A DNA stretch of 64,000 nucleotides from Brenneria alni (GTDB taxonomy: Bacteria > Pseudomonadota > Gammaproteobacteria > Enterobacterales > Enterobacteriaceae), in NCBI RefSeq assembly GCF_003666245.1, contig NZ_MJLZ01000021.1, positions 1 to 64,000 on the forward strand, given 5' to 3'. Shown here piece by piece: positions 49,626 to 60,255 of this stretch (the stretch's first letter is position 1; the number at the start of each line of letters is the position of its first letter). The translations under genes and the position numbers were made by a program. The notes beneath the pieces were generated by a model. The model saw nothing but the letters and a program-made list of their open reading frames with translations, searched no databases and was not told the origin of the DNA.

Positions 49626-49888
49626 GGCACATCCTTAATAAAGTTGAATAATCCTCTTTCCATGATGGTTTATTAAGAGACGTCATCCGATTGGCTCTGC
49701 TGTTGTAGTTTATTGATCTTAGAGTAAGCTGATTTCATTATTCATTGATTTTTATAATAAATTTAATCACGACTATGTTTATATCGTGATTAAGCAATAA
49801 AGCAGGAGACGTTACAGCATAAGGTAACGCTATATACTATCAATATAATATCTTTGCGCCGTTATTTAAGCGTAATGTGAAGATTTAT

Positions 49889-50332
49889 TTATTTTAGTGG
49901 TGAGGGATTTGCCCACTGCATAAGCAGCATAGTCGCTTGTGTTTCCTGATTGAAATTCTTTTGCACGACGACAAAGCCTTGTTTACGGTAAAACGCACAG
50001 GCTCGTTTATTCTGTTGATACACTTCCAGACTGAGTAACGGGAATTGCTGCTGAACATGGCTGATTAACGCGGCGCCAATCTGTTTACCCCAGTCGTGCT
50101 GGTGCACGAACAGCGCGCCAATAAAACGCCCTTCCAACACGCTGATAAAACCAGCGATCCGACCTTGTTTCTCATACAGCCAGGTTTGTGACTGCGGGAT
50201 GTAGACATCACGAATCAGCGCGGCGCTCTCCTGCCAGTAATTCGCGTGGATAAACGGGTGCGCCAGCGTGGTGCTTTCCAGCCAGAGCGACATCAGCAGG
50301 TTCAGATCCTGAGGGCGGTACTCGCGGATCAT
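49889..50332 (-). CDS. yiaC: GNAT acetyltransferase YiaC
   Basis: YiaC (147 aa) is a GNAT-fold N-acetyltransferase, in E. coli a protein lysine acetyltransferase. Motifs are LWLESTTLAHPFIHANYW, the acetyl-CoA loop QHDWGKQIGAALISHV, and YQQNKRACAFYRKQGF. It overlaps tag by four bases (ATGA), as in the E. coli arrangement. Confidence 0.92.
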   Translation of the reverse strand: MIREYRPQDLNLLMSLWLESTTLAHPFIHANYWQESAALIRDVYIPQSQTWLYEKQGRIAGFISVLEGRFIGALFVHQHDWGKQIGAALISHVQQQFPLLSLEVYQQNKRACAFYRKQGFVVVQKNFNQETQATMLLMQWANPSPLK

Positions 50333-50892
50333 GCCGTGGTTTTCTTATGGCAAAAACAGTCGGTGGCGTGGTCGTTTACCAGCCCGGCAGCCTGCATAAA
50401 GGCGTAACAGATGGTTGAACCAATAAACTTAAAGCCGCGTTTTTTCAGTGCTTTCGACATGGCATCTGAAATATCGGTTTTGGCAGGCACATAGGCCAGC
50501 GACGCCGGGCTGTTTAGCACGGGCTGATGGCCGACGAATGACCAGATGAAAGGGGAAAAAGGCTCGCCCTGATTTTCCATCTCCAGCCAGGCGCGGGCAT
50601 TGGCGATAATGGCTGCTATTTTTCCGCGGTGGCGGATGATACCGCTGTCCTGCATCAGCGCGTCCACATCATCCTCAGTCATTTGCGCAATACGCTGTGG
50701 ATTAAACTGATGAAAACAACGACGATAATTTTCGCGTTTTTTCAACACGGTAATCCAGGAAAGCCCGGCCTGCTGACCTTCAAGGCAAAGCAGTTCAAAC
50801 AGTTTTTGACTGTCGGTGCAGGGTTTTCCCCATTCGTTATCGTGGTAGTCCTGATATAAGGTGTCCTGAGTGACCCAGCCACAACGTTTCAT
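50329..50892 (-). CDS. tag: 3-methyladenine DNA glycosylase I
   Basis: Tag (187 aa, E. coli length) removes 3-methyladenine from DNA. All four zinc ligands are present: C4 and H17 in the N-terminal segment, H175 and C179 in NDHATDCFCH. The helix-hairpin-helix region and the YHDNEWG motif are kept. It is the first gene of the tag-yiaC pair. Confidence 0.96.
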   Translation of the reverse strand: MKRCGWVTQDTLYQDYHDNEWGKPCTDSQKLFELLCLEGQQAGLSWITVLKKRENYRRCFHQFNPQRIAQMTEDDVDALMQDSGIIRHRGKIAAIIANARAWLEMENQGEPFSPFIWSFVGHQPVLNSPASLAYVPAKTDISDAMSKALKKRGFKFIGSTICYAFMQAAGLVNDHATDCFCHKKTTA

Positions 50893-51119
50893 CGCTTTTT
50901 CCTATCATTAAGACTTGGATACGGATTGTTATTCGCTAAGGTTATTGTTATTGATAGTGATGTTGCTAACGATATTGCACCATCATTGCATCTGGAGTGC
51001 TGTATATGCAACCAGCTTGTGTGCCAGGGACCACAGATATCACAATGCTAGCGTACACGTGGCTGACCATTAAGCTGTCTTATAAAAAACGATGACAAAT
51101 GACTGATTGGGGACGGGGA

Positions 51120-51926
51120 ATGGCGGTTGAGTGGATTTTGGCTTATCTGGCTTTAGGGGCTGTGGTTGGCTTTATGGCGGGGTTATTGGGGATTGGCGGC
51201 GGCGGCATTATGGTGCCGATTTTGACGTCAATGTTTGCGGCACAGGGCGTGCAGAATGAACATCTGGTGCATATGGCGCTGGGAACGTCGATGGCGGCTA
51301 TCGTGATTACGGCGGTTTCCAGCCTGCGCACCCATCATCAGCATCAGGCGGTGTTGTGGCCGGTGGTCTGGCGGATTACCCCCGCTATCCTGATTGGCAC
51401 GTTTGCCGCCACCTGGCTGGCGACATTAATGCCGACGCGGGCGCTGGCGATCTTCTTCTCCTGTTTTATGGCCTATGTCGCCCTGCAAATGGTGTTGAAT
51501 ATAAAGCCTAAACCACAGCGTCAACTGCCTGGCACCGTGGGGATTTCGCTGGCCGGGCTGTGTATCGGCGGTATTTCCGCGCTGGTAGCCATCGGCGGCG
51601 GTTCATTAACCGTTCCTTTCCTGACCTGGTGCAATGTACGCATTCAGCAGGCGATCGGTACGTCGGCTGCGGTGGGGCTGCCTATCGCATTGGCAGGAGC
51701 ATTGGGGTACATGGTCAACGGGTGGTCAGCGGTCGGGCTACCCGCTCACAGCATCGGCTATGTTTCCCTGCCAGCGGTGGTGTTGATTTCTATCGTGAGT
51801 TATTTCACCGCGCCGATCGGCGCCCGGCTGGCGCACCGCCTGCCGGTTGCCACGCTGAAGAAGGTCTTTGCCGGGCTGCTGCTGCTGTTAAGCCTGAAGA
51901 TGCTGCAAACGGTGTTTATGAGCTAA
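51120..51926 (+). CDS. TSUP-family (TauE/SafE) membrane transporter
   Basis: This 268-residue protein has eight or so membrane helices and the two repeat motifs of the TauE/SafE family: GLLGIGGGGIMVPIL in the first half and ALVAIGGGSLTVPFL in the second. Family members move sulphite, sulphoacetate or related anions. ATG 51120 has GGGGA six bases upstream; ATG 51099 would add seven residues. It stands alone before glyQ. Confidence 0.85.
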   Translation: MAVEWILAYLALGAVVGFMAGLLGIGGGGIMVPILTSMFAAQGVQNEHLVHMALGTSMAAIVITAVSSLRTHHQHQAVLWPVVWRITPAILIGTFAATWLATLMPTRALAIFFSCFMAYVALQMVLNIKPKPQRQLPGTVGISLAGLCIGGISALVAIGGGSLTVPFLTWCNVRIQQAIGTSAAVGLPIALAGALGYMVNGWSAVGLPAHSIGYVSLPAVVLISIVSYFTAPIGARLAHRLPVATLKKVFAGLLLLLSLKMLQTVFMS

Positions 51927-52079
51927 TCGCATTCCTGCGGATTAAAGCGGGCACATCCTGCCCGCATGAAAAATCATCACTGATATGAACTTGTCGCCGC
52001 ATTCTGGCTGTATATCTCGCCCTCAGCGGGTATACTGGCGCATTCATTGTAAATCCACTTGTATCGCGTGCGAATCCAA

Positions 52080-53009
52080 ATGCAAAAGTTTGATACCAAG
52101 ACCTTCCAGGGCCTGATCCTGACATTACAGGATTATTGGGCGCGTCAAGGCTGCACCATTGTTCAACCACTGGACATGGAAGTCGGCGCTGGCACGTCAC
52201 ATCCGATGACCTGTCTGCGGGCGCTTGGCCCGGAACCGATGGCTACCGCCTATGTCCAACCGTCCCGCCGTCCTACCGATGGCCGCTACGGTGAAAACCC
52301 TAACCGGCTGCAACACTATTACCAGTTTCAGGTCGTCATTAAGCCATCACCCGATAACATTCAGGAACTGTACCTCGGTTCGCTAAAGGAACTGGGCATG
52401 GATCCGACGATCCACGATATCCGCTTCGTGGAAGACAACTGGGAAAACCCGACGCTGGGCGCCTGGGGGTTGGGTTGGGAGGTGTGGCTTAATGGGATGG
52501 AAGTGACGCAGTTCACCTACTTCCAGCAGGTTGGCGGTCTGGAGTGTAAGCCCGTCACCGGCGAGATAACTTACGGTCTGGAACGTCTGGCGATGTACAT
52601 TCAGGGCGTGGACAGCGTTTACGATCTGGTATGGAGTGACGGCCCGTTAGGCAAAACCACTTACGGCGATGTGTTCCATCAAAACGAAGTGGAGCAATCT
52701 ACTTATAACTTTGAACACGCCGACGTCGATTTCCTGTTCAGTTGTTTTACGCAGTACGAAAAAGAGGCGCAACACCTGCTGGCGCTGGAAAAACCGCTGC
52801 CGCTGCCAGCCTACGAACGCATTCTGAAAGCGGCGCACAGCTTTAACCTGCTGGATGCGCGTAAAGCGATTTCTGTTACCGAACGTCAGCGTTACATCCT
52901 GCGTATTCGTACCCTGACCAAAGCGGTAGCCGAAGCGTATTACGCCTCCCGCGAGGTGCTGGGCTTCCCCTTGTGTAACAAGAACATCAGCAATAAGAAA
53001 GAGAGCTAA
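52080..53009 (+). CDS. glyQ: Glycyl-tRNA synthetase alpha subunit
   Basis: GlyQ (309 aa) is the catalytic subunit of the alpha2-beta2 glycyl-tRNA synthetase and activates glycine with ATP. It starts [20 protein letters not shown] and carries class II motifs such as [20 protein letters not shown] and [19 protein letters not shown], nearly the same as in E. coli. ATG 52080 is the conserved start; an upstream TTG at 52059 would add seven residues. A TATACT -10 box lies at 52031-52036. Confidence 0.97.
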   Translation: MQKFDTKTFQGLILTLQDYWARQGCTIVQPLDMEVGAGTSHPMTCLRALGPEPMATAYVQPSRRPTDGRYGENPNRLQHYYQFQVVIKPSPDNIQELYLGSLKELGMDPTIHDIRFVEDNWENPTLGAWGLGWEVWLNGMEVTQFTYFQQVGGLECKPVTGEITYGLERLAMYIQGVDSVYDLVWSDGPLGKTTYGDVFHQNEVEQSTYNFEHADVDFLFSCFTQYEKEAQHLLALEKPLPLPAYERILKAAHSFNLLDARKAISVTERQRYILRIRTLTKAVAEAYYASREVLGFPLCNKNISNKKES

Positions 53010-53018
53010 GAGGCCGCC

Positions 53019-55088
53019 ATGACTGACAAGACTTTTCTGGTGGAAATCGGCACGGAAGAGCTGCCGCCAAAGGCGCTGCGTAATCTGGCGGAATCTTTTG
53101 CCGCTAATTTTACCGCCGAGTTGGATGCCGCCGGCCTGACTCACGGCGGCGTGAGCTGGTTTGCCGCTCCGCGCCGTCTGGCGCTGAAAGTGGCTGGCTT
53201 AAGCGCTTCACAGCCGGATCGTATCGTTGAAAAACGTGGCCCGGCGATTGCCCAGGCATTTGATGCCGCGGGTAATCCGACCAAAGCGGCCGAAGGATGG
53301 GCGCGAGGCTGCGGTATTACTGTCGCTCAGGCTGAACGTCTGACGACGGATAAAGGCGAATGGCTGCTATACCGGGCGCATGTCAAAGGCGAGCAGGCGC
53401 AAACGCTGCTGGCAGGCATGGTAAACGCCGCACTGACGAAGCTGCCCATTCCGAAACTGATGCGCTGGAGCGATAAAGAAACCCAGTTTGTGCGTCCGGT
53501 GCATACCGTGACCCTGTTGCTGGGTGATGCGTTGATCCCCTGCAGCGTGCTGGGCATCGACTCAGACCGTACTATCCGCGGTCACCGTTTTATGGGGGAA
53601 GCGGAATTCACCATCGACAGCGCCGATCAGTATCCTGACGTCCTGCTGGAACGCGGCAAGGTCATGGCGGATTACGAGGCGCGTAAAGCGAAAATCAAGC
53701 AGGATGCCGAAGCCGCCGCCCGTAAGATTGGCGGTAACGCCGATCTGAGTGACAGCCTGCTGGAGGAAGTGACCTCTCTGGTTGAATGGCCGGTGGTATT
53801 GACCGCAAAATTTGAAGAGAAGTTTCTGGCTGTGCCGTCGGAAGCGCTGGTCTACACCATGAAAGGCGACCAGAAGTATTTCCCGGTTTACGATAACAGC
53901 GGTAAGCTGCTGCCGAACTTTATTTTCGTTGCCAATATTGAATCCAGCGATCCGCAGCAGATTATTTCCGGTAATGAAAAAGTGGTGCGCCCGCGTCTGG
54001 CAGATGCCGAATTCTTCTTCAATACCGATCGTAAAAAACGCCTTGAAGATCATCTGCCGCGTCTGGAAACGGTATTGTTCCAACAGCAGTTGGGCACGCT
54101 GCGCGACAAAACTGACCGTATTCAGGCGTTGGCGGGCTGGGTGGCCGGGCAGATAGGCGCCGATGTGAATCACGCCACCCGGGCGGGCCTGCTGTCCAAG
54201 TGTGACCTGATGACTAACATGGTGTTTGAATTTACCGACACGCAGGGCGTGATGGGTATGCATTATGCCCGTCATGACGGTGAAGCGGAAGATGTCGCCG
54301 TGGCGCTGAACGAGCAGTACCAGCCGCGTTTTGCCGGTGACTCCCTGCCCTCTTCTGCGGTGGCCTGCGCGCTGGCGATTGCCGACAAAATGGATACGCT
54401 GGCCGGGATTTTTGGCATCGGTCAGCACCCGAAAGGGGATAAAGACCCGTTTGCGCTGCGTCGCGCCGCGTTAGGGGTATTGCGTATCATTGTCGAGAAG
54501 CGCTTACCGCTGGATCTGCAAACGCTGACGGAAGAGGCTGTGCGTCTGTATGGCGACAAACTGACGAACGCCAGGGCGGTAGATGAAGTAATTGAGTTTA
54601 TGCTCGGTCGTTTCCGCGCCTGGTATCAGGAAGAAGGTCACAGCGTGGATACGATTCAGGCGGTATTGGCGCGCCGTCCGACCCGTCCGGCGGATTTTGA
54701 TGCACGGGTGAAAGCAGTCAGCCATTTCCGTACGCTGGAAGCGGCTGCCGTCCTGGCTGCGGCCAACAAGCGCGTATCCAATATCCTGGCTAAATCCAGC
54801 GATACGCTGAAGGATAATGTTGACGCCTCTTTGTTGAGGGATGCGGCGGAAATTACGCTGGCAACGCATGTCGTGGTGCTGCGTGACAAGCTGGAGCCGT
54901 TGTTTGCCGAAGGGCGTTATCAGGACGCGTTGGTGGAGCTGGCTTCGCTACGTGAACCGGTCGATGCGTTCTTTGAGCAGGTAATGGTGATGGCCGATGA
55001 TGAGTCGATTCGCATCAATCGCCTGACGTTGCTCAACGCGCTGCGCGAGCTGTTCCTGAAAGTGGCGGATATTTCGCTGTTGCAGTAA
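53019..55088 (+). CDS. glyS: Glycyl-tRNA synthetase beta subunit
   Basis: GlyS (689 aa, same length as E. coli) binds tRNA-Gly and is needed for aminoacylation by GlyQ. It starts [20 protein letters not shown], has the HD-like central part ([19 protein letters not shown]) and a C-terminal anticodon-binding DALR-type domain. It lies nine bases after glyQ in an operon and ends before a clear terminator. Confidence 0.97.
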   Translation: MTDKTFLVEIGTEELPPKALRNLAESFAANFTAELDAAGLTHGGVSWFAAPRRLALKVAGLSASQPDRIVEKRGPAIAQAFDAAGNPTKAAEGWARGCGITVAQAERLTTDKGEWLLYRAHVKGEQAQTLLAGMVNAALTKLPIPKLMRWSDKETQFVRPVHTVTLLLGDALIPCSVLGIDSDRTIRGHRFMGEAEFTIDSADQYPDVLLERGKVMADYEARKAKIKQDAEAAARKIGGNADLSDSLLEEVTSLVEWPVVLTAKFEEKFLAVPSEALVYTMKGDQKYFPVYDNSGKLLPNFIFVANIESSDPQQIISGNEKVVRPRLADAEFFFNTDRKKRLEDHLPRLETVLFQQQLGTLRDKTDRIQALAGWVAGQIGADVNHATRAGLLSKCDLMTNMVFEFTDTQGVMGMHYARHDGEAEDVAVALNEQYQPRFAGDSLPSSAVACALAIADKMDTLAGIFGIGQHPKGDKDPFALRRAALGVLRIIVEKRLPLDLQTLTEEAVRLYGDKLTNARAVDEVIEFMLGRFRAWYQEEGHSVDTIQAVLARRPTRPADFDARVKAVSHFRTLEAAAVLAAANKRVSNILAKSSDTLKDNVDASLLRDAAEITLATHVVVLRDKLEPLFAEGRYQDALVELASLREPVDAFFEQVMVMADDESIRINRLTLLNALRELFLKVADISLLQ

Positions 55089-55098
55089 TGTTTCTGTG

Positions 55099-55140
55099 CG
55101 CTCTCTTCTTACCGAAGGGGAGAGCGCTTTCTATTGTTTC
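55099..55140 (+). terminator. Terminator of glyQS
   Basis: GCGCTCTC (55099-55106) pairs perfectly with GAGAGCGC (55121-55128) and is followed by TTTCTATTGTTT. Confidence 0.8.
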
Positions 55141-55831
<691 letters not shown>

Positions 55832-56977
55832 ATGAGTGCGATTAACTTTTCTATTCCGCGTGATATCACCTATGGCGAAAATGCGATGGATCGGCTGGCA
55901 ACCCTGCGAGGGAACAGAGCGGCTATCGTGACCGGCGGCAGTTCAATGAAGCGGCATGGCTTTCTGGCCCGTGCCGAAAAACTGCTCAATCAGGCAGGGA
56001 TGGACTGCCTGCTGATTGATAATGTTGAGCCTAACCCCTCTGTGGCGACGGTACAGCGCGGCGCAAAAGCAATGCTTGAATTCAGGCCGGATTGGATTGT
56101 GGCGATTGGCGGCGGGTCTGCTATTGATGCGGCAAAAGTCATGTGGTGCTTCTATGAGCACCCGCATCTTACGCTGGAGGATATTCTGCCCGTTGGCTCC
56201 ATGCCGCCGCTTCGCAACAAGGCAAAATTTGTGGCCATTCCTTCCACCAGCGGTTCTGCCTCTGAAATTACCGCATTTTCCGTGATTACCGATACGGAAA
56301 GCCATATTAAATATCCTATTGTTGCGTCAGATATGGTGCCGGATATCGCTATTCTCGATCCGGCTATTCCGGCAACCTGTCCACCACACATTACCGCCTA
56401 TTCGGGCATGGATGTGCTAACTCACGCGCTGGAGGCCTATGTGTCTACCGCCGCAACCTCATTTACCGACCCTTATGCGCTGGAAGCTATCCGGCTGGTG
56501 TTTGAGAATTTGGAAACCGCCTACCTCTCGCCAGACAATATGCAGGCGCGTTATCACATGCATAACGCTTCCGCGCTGGCGGGTATTGCCTTTACCAATG
56601 CCTCTCTGGGGATTATCCATTCGCTGGCGCACAAACTTGGCGGCGAATTCGGCGTTACGCACGGTTTAGCTAACGCGATACTGCTGCCGTATGTGATTCA
56701 ATTCAACAGCCACTGGACCAACAAATATCAGTTAATTGAGAAACGCTTTGGCATTATCAATCTGGCAAGCACCATCCGGGATCTGAATCACCGGCTAAAT
56801 ATTCCCGATACGCTTAATGCGTGTGATGAAGTGGATTTTTGTGAGGAGAAATTCATAAAAGTGCTCGACCGCATGAGCAACAACGCGCTGGCCGATCCTT
56901 GTACGCTGACTAACCCAGGAAATCCTAAAGCAGAAGATATGAAGGATTTGTACACCATAGCTTATTACGGGCATTAA
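55832..56977 (+). CDS. Iron-containing alcohol dehydrogenase
   Basis: This 381-residue enzyme is a group III (Fe-dependent) NAD(P)-alcohol dehydrogenase. The cofactor region is IVAIGGGSAIDAAKVMWCFYEHP, close to the C-terminal half of AdhE. The iron ligands are expected as the Asp and His of GMDVLTHALEAYVS and the two histidines of LGIIHSLAHKLGGEFGVTHG. Likely substrates are small aldehydes and alcohols such as acetaldehyde or butanol. It stands alone, directly after the ERIC copy. Confidence 0.9.
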   Translation: MSAINFSIPRDITYGENAMDRLATLRGNRAAIVTGGSSMKRHGFLARAEKLLNQAGMDCLLIDNVEPNPSVATVQRGAKAMLEFRPDWIVAIGGGSAIDAAKVMWCFYEHPHLTLEDILPVGSMPPLRNKAKFVAIPSTSGSASEITAFSVITDTESHIKYPIVASDMVPDIAILDPAIPATCPPHITAYSGMDVLTHALEAYVSTAATSFTDPYALEAIRLVFENLETAYLSPDNMQARYHMHNASALAGIAFTNASLGIIHSLAHKLGGEFGVTHGLANAILLPYVIQFNSHWTNKYQLIEKRFGIINLASTIRDLNHRLNIPDTLNACDEVDFCEEKFIKVLDRMSNNALADPCTLTNPGNPKAEDMKDLYTIAYYGH

Positions 56978-57187
56978 TCCTGATACCCGCTTGGGTATAT
57001 TCGCGGTCAATTATAACGTCCGGGAGCGGGTTTCCGCTCCCGGACGTTATCTTTTGCGATCGCGCTTTTTGCCCGCTGCATCAAGCTGATTCGTCTATGC
57101 TTACTGAGGTATGAAACAAATTGCCATCGTCGGTTTATCGGTGAAATTTACTGACCGAGCGAGAAGCATGTAAAACAGGGGTTTGGA

Positions 57188-57904
57188 ATGAAAGGATTGA
57201 TGGGATATCGCTCACGCTGGTTGCTGCCAGTGCTGATGTTTTTTATGGCGTTACAGCTCGTTGCCTGTGGTGATTCCGAAACCGACCAGCGCAAAGCGTT
57301 TACTGATTTTCTGCAACGTGTCCAACTGCAACAGGATGGGAATTTACCCGCGCTGACTGAAGAACAAAAGAAGAATTTCGGACCTTTTATCAACGATTAC
57401 GCGATTTTGACCACCTTTTCCCAGCAGATAAATCGAGCGGTGGAGGGGAGCCTGACGCCGATGCTGGAGCAGATCTCCCAGATCCGCGAACCTAAGGATT
57501 ATCTGTCTCAGCGCGAAAACCTCCGGCAATCCATTGGGGCGATGAATCTGCTGGGGCAGCAAATTCAGGCTGCAAAAGCCCAGGCAGATAATGCCCACCG
57601 TAAGCTCAAACAGCCGGAAGAATTACAGGTCGCTTATGAACGGCTGTATGCACGCGTTGTCACCCAGCCGACAAATGTATTACTGCCGGTCATTCCAAAT
57701 GCTATTTCGTTTGTACAAAGTCTGATTCAGGTGGGTGATTACCTTCAGGCACAGGGCGATCAGGTGGTATTCAATGGCGCAACGGTGCAGTTTTATACGC
57801 CGCAACAGGTTACACAATACAATGGAATGATGGCCGAGCTGCCAGCCCAACAGCAGAATTTAATGAATGCGCTGAAAGCGTTGAATGGCTCTGCCAGCCA
57901 GTAG
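57188..57904 (+). CDS. yiaF: DUF3053 lipoprotein YiaF
   Basis: This 238-residue envelope lipoprotein of unknown function has the signal FFMALQLVACGDSETDQRKA with a clear lipobox cysteine. The mature part is helical, with NFGPFINDYAILTTFSQQIN and VVTQPTNVLLPVIPNA conserved with E. coli YiaF. Its place ahead of the mtl operon is also seen in relatives. Confidence 0.88.
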   Translation: MKGLMGYRSRWLLPVLMFFMALQLVACGDSETDQRKAFTDFLQRVQLQQDGNLPALTEEQKKNFGPFINDYAILTTFSQQINRAVEGSLTPMLEQISQIREPKDYLSQRENLRQSIGAMNLLGQQIQAAKAQADNAHRKLKQPEELQVAYERLYARVVTQPTNVLLPVIPNAISFVQSLIQVGDYLQAQGDQVVFNGATVQFYTPQQVTQYNGMMAELPAQQQNLMNALKALNGSASQ

Positions 57905-58280
57905 CATATATTCATAAAATCTGGCGGCGGGATAAAAATAAATTGTGATGTGTATCGCATAAATAAAACAAATACGTGATGTTGAATTGTGATGCAAATC
58001 ACATATATGGCGAAAGGAGGCGTTTAAATTTCATCATATTTTTTGTTTTTTAATGCTTTTTGTGAAGTAAATCACCTATTTGTATCGTTGGTGTGGGGTG
58101 ATTGTGTGATTTTTGTCACAAAAATGCCGCTGAGTTGCGGTATGGAAACAGCGTGCTAGAGTCCGCGTTGCATACAGCAAAACTGATGGGGACATTCATG
58201 TGATGAATAGTTCTCACACCGTCTCACGATAACTATCACGCGCTCTTATTGTCAGCGCGTCTCAATAGGGGTGTGTTTTT
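57905..58280. other. mtl operon control region
   Basis: The region contains four CRP-type sites, a candidate sigma-70 promoter (TTGCGG at 58135-58140, 16 bases, TAGAGT at 58157-58162) and a leader of about 110 bases before mtlA. It is AT-rich. No short gene is evident. Confidence 0.7.
57944..58120 (+). promoter_or_regulatory. Four CRP binding sites upstream of mtlA
   Basis: TGTGATGTGTATCGCA lies at 57944-57959, TGTGATGCAAATCACA at 57988-58003 (perfect halves), TGTGAAGTAAATCACC at 58061-58076 and TGTGATTTTTGTCACA at 58105-58120 (perfect halves). The last is centred about 55 bases before the predicted start. Strong cAMP-CRP activation is expected, as for E. coli mtl. Confidence 0.85.
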
Positions 58281-60194
58281 ATGCTTTCACCAGACATTAA
58301 GATCAAAGTTCAAAACTTTGGTCGCTTTTTAAGCAATATGGTGATGCCCAATATCGGCGCATTTATCGCCTGGGGTATTATTACCGCACTGTTTATTCCT
58401 ACGGGTTGGATCCCCAACGAGACGCTGGCGAAACTCGTAGGCCCAATGATCACCTATCTGCTGCCGTTGCTGATCGGTTATACCGGCGGTCGTCTGGTGT
58501 TTGGCGAACGCGGTGGCGTGGTCGGGGCGATCACCACTATGGGGGTGATCGCTGGCACGGATATTCCGATGTTCCTTGGCGCCATGATTGTCGGCCCGTT
58601 AGGCGGCTGGGCCATTAAGCGTTTCGACGGCATGGTTGACGGCAAAATCAAAAGCGGTTTTGAAATGCTGGTCAACAACTTCTCTGCCGGTATTATCGGC
58701 ATGTTGCTGGCGATCCTGGCGTTTTTGGCCATTGGCCCGCTGGTCGAAGTCTTTTCTCAGGTTCTGGCCGCCGGTGTTAACGTAATGGTGCGCAATAACC
58801 TGTTGCCGCTGACCTCTATTTTTGTTGAACCGGCAAAAATTCTGTTTCTGAACAATGCCATTAACCACGGCATCTTCTCGCCGCTGGGCATTCAGCAGGC
58901 AACCGAAACCGGCAAATCCATTTTCTTCCTGATCGAAGCTAACCCAGGCCCCGGTATGGGCGTACTGATGGCGTATATGTTTTTCGGTCGCGGTAATGCG
59001 AAGGAGTCTGCGCCGGGGGCGGCTATTATTCACTTCCTCGGTGGGATTCACGAAATCTATTTCCCTTACGTGCTGATGAATCCGCGCCTGATTATTGCGG
59101 TGATCCTGGGGGGTATGACCGGCGTATTTACCCTGAACGTACTGGGTGGCGGTCTGGTTTCTCCGGCGTCTCCGGGGTCTATTCTGGCGGTATTGGCCAT
59201 GACGCCGAAAGGCGCGTATTTCGCCAATATTATTGCGATCGCGGCAGCCTTTGCGGTGTCCTTCATTGTTTCTGTCATCCTGTTGAAAAGCACGAAAAGC
59301 AAAGGCGAGGAAGATCTGAGTGATGCCACCCGGCGTATGCAAGAGTTGAAATCGTCCGCTAAAGGTCTGGATCGTACAAATACCGGTGTCAGCGGTGATA
59401 TGAGTACCGTGCGTAAAATCATCGTAGCCTGTGATGCGGGTATGGGTTCCAGCGCGATGGGGGCAGGTGTGCTGCGCAAGAAAGTGCAGGATGCCGGGCT
59501 GACGAATGTTTCTGTGACCAACAGCGCGATCAACAACTTGCCGGACGATGTCGATCTGGTCATTACGCATCGTGACCTCACTGAGCGCGCCATGCGTCAT
59601 GCGCCGCAGGCCCAGCATATCTCGTTGACCAATTTTCTCGACAGCCATCTGTACAGTGATCTGGCGGCGCGGCTGGTCGCGGCTCAGGGGAGCGCTTCTC
59701 ATGCGTCTGTGACGGCGACCAAACCGGCGGATACCATTGCAGAGCCACATCTTTTCCAGCTCAGTGCTGAGAATATTTTCCTCAATCAGCACGCAACGGA
59801 TAAAGAGCAGGCCATTCGTTTTGCCGGTGAACAACTGGTGAAAGGTGGTTACGTTGAACCATCATATGTTGATGCCATGCTGGAACGTGAAAAGCTGACG
59901 TCAACCTATCTGGGTGAGTCCATCGCGGTGCCGCACGGGACAATTGAAGCGAAAGACCAGGTACTGAAAACCGGTGTGGTTTTCTGTCAGTATCCCGATG
60001 GCGTGCGCTTTGGTGAGAATGATGATGACATCGCACGTTTGGTTATTGGTATCGCTGCTCGTAATAATGAACATATTCAGGTGATTACCAGCCTGACCAC
60101 GGCGCTGGATGATGAATCGGTGATTGAGCGTCTGACACATACCCAGAACGTGCAGGATGTGCTTGAGCTGTTGTCCGATAAAAAGAGCGCCTGA
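58281..60194 (+). CDS. mtlA: Mannitol PTS enzyme IICBA
   Basis: MtlA (637 aa, E. coli length) imports mannitol and releases mannitol-1-phosphate. The EIIC membrane domain covers about 1-345, with GGIHEIYFPYVLMNP containing the sugar-site GIHE. EIIB covers about 378-475, with the phosphorylated C384 in IIVACDAGMGSS. EIIA covers about 495-637, with the phosphorylated H552 in SIAVPHGTIEA. It is first in the mtl operon, under CRP and MtlR control. Confidence 0.97.
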   Translation: MLSPDIKIKVQNFGRFLSNMVMPNIGAFIAWGIITALFIPTGWIPNETLAKLVGPMITYLLPLLIGYTGGRLVFGERGGVVGAITTMGVIAGTDIPMFLGAMIVGPLGGWAIKRFDGMVDGKIKSGFEMLVNNFSAGIIGMLLAILAFLAIGPLVEVFSQVLAAGVNVMVRNNLLPLTSIFVEPAKILFLNNAINHGIFSPLGIQQATETGKSIFFLIEANPGPGMGVLMAYMFFGRGNAKESAPGAAIIHFLGGIHEIYFPYVLMNPRLIIAVILGGMTGVFTLNVLGGGLVSPASPGSILAVLAMTPKGAYFANIIAIAAAFAVSFIVSVILLKSTKSKGEEDLSDATRRMQELKSSAKGLDRTNTGVSGDMSTVRKIIVACDAGMGSSAMGAGVLRKKVQDAGLTNVSVTNSAINNLPDDVDLVITHRDLTERAMRHAPQAQHISLTNFLDSHLYSDLAARLVAAQGSASHASVTATKPADTIAEPHLFQLSAENIFLNQHATDKEQAIRFAGEQLVKGGYVEPSYVDAMLEREKLTSTYLGESIAVPHGTIEAKDQVLKTGVVFCQYPDGVRFGENDDDIARLVIGIAARNNEHIQVITSLTTALDDESVIERLTHTQNVQDVLELLSDKKSA

Positions 60195-60206
60195 TTATAC
60201 GGCGGT

Positions 60207-60229
60207 GCCGCCTGGGGCGGCCTCTTTTT
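60207..60229 (+). terminator. Terminator-like hairpin between mtlA and mtlD
   Basis: GCCGCC (60207-60212) pairs with GGCGGC (60216-60221), followed by CTCTTTTTGATTTTT. An alternative stem GGCGG/CCGCC overlaps it. It lies inside the operon, so it may reduce mtlD relative to mtlA. Confidence 0.65.
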
Positions 60230-60255
60230 GATTTTTCGCTTTAAAAGGTTAAAGC

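Noticed and set aside
53562-54428. Minus-strand frame of 288 codons inside glyS
   Set aside because: glyS on the plus strand is full length and conserved; the frame is a shadow.
58599-59834. Long minus-strand frame (411 codons) opposite mtlA
   Set aside because: Antisense shadow of a certain mtlA gene, with biased composition and no domain.
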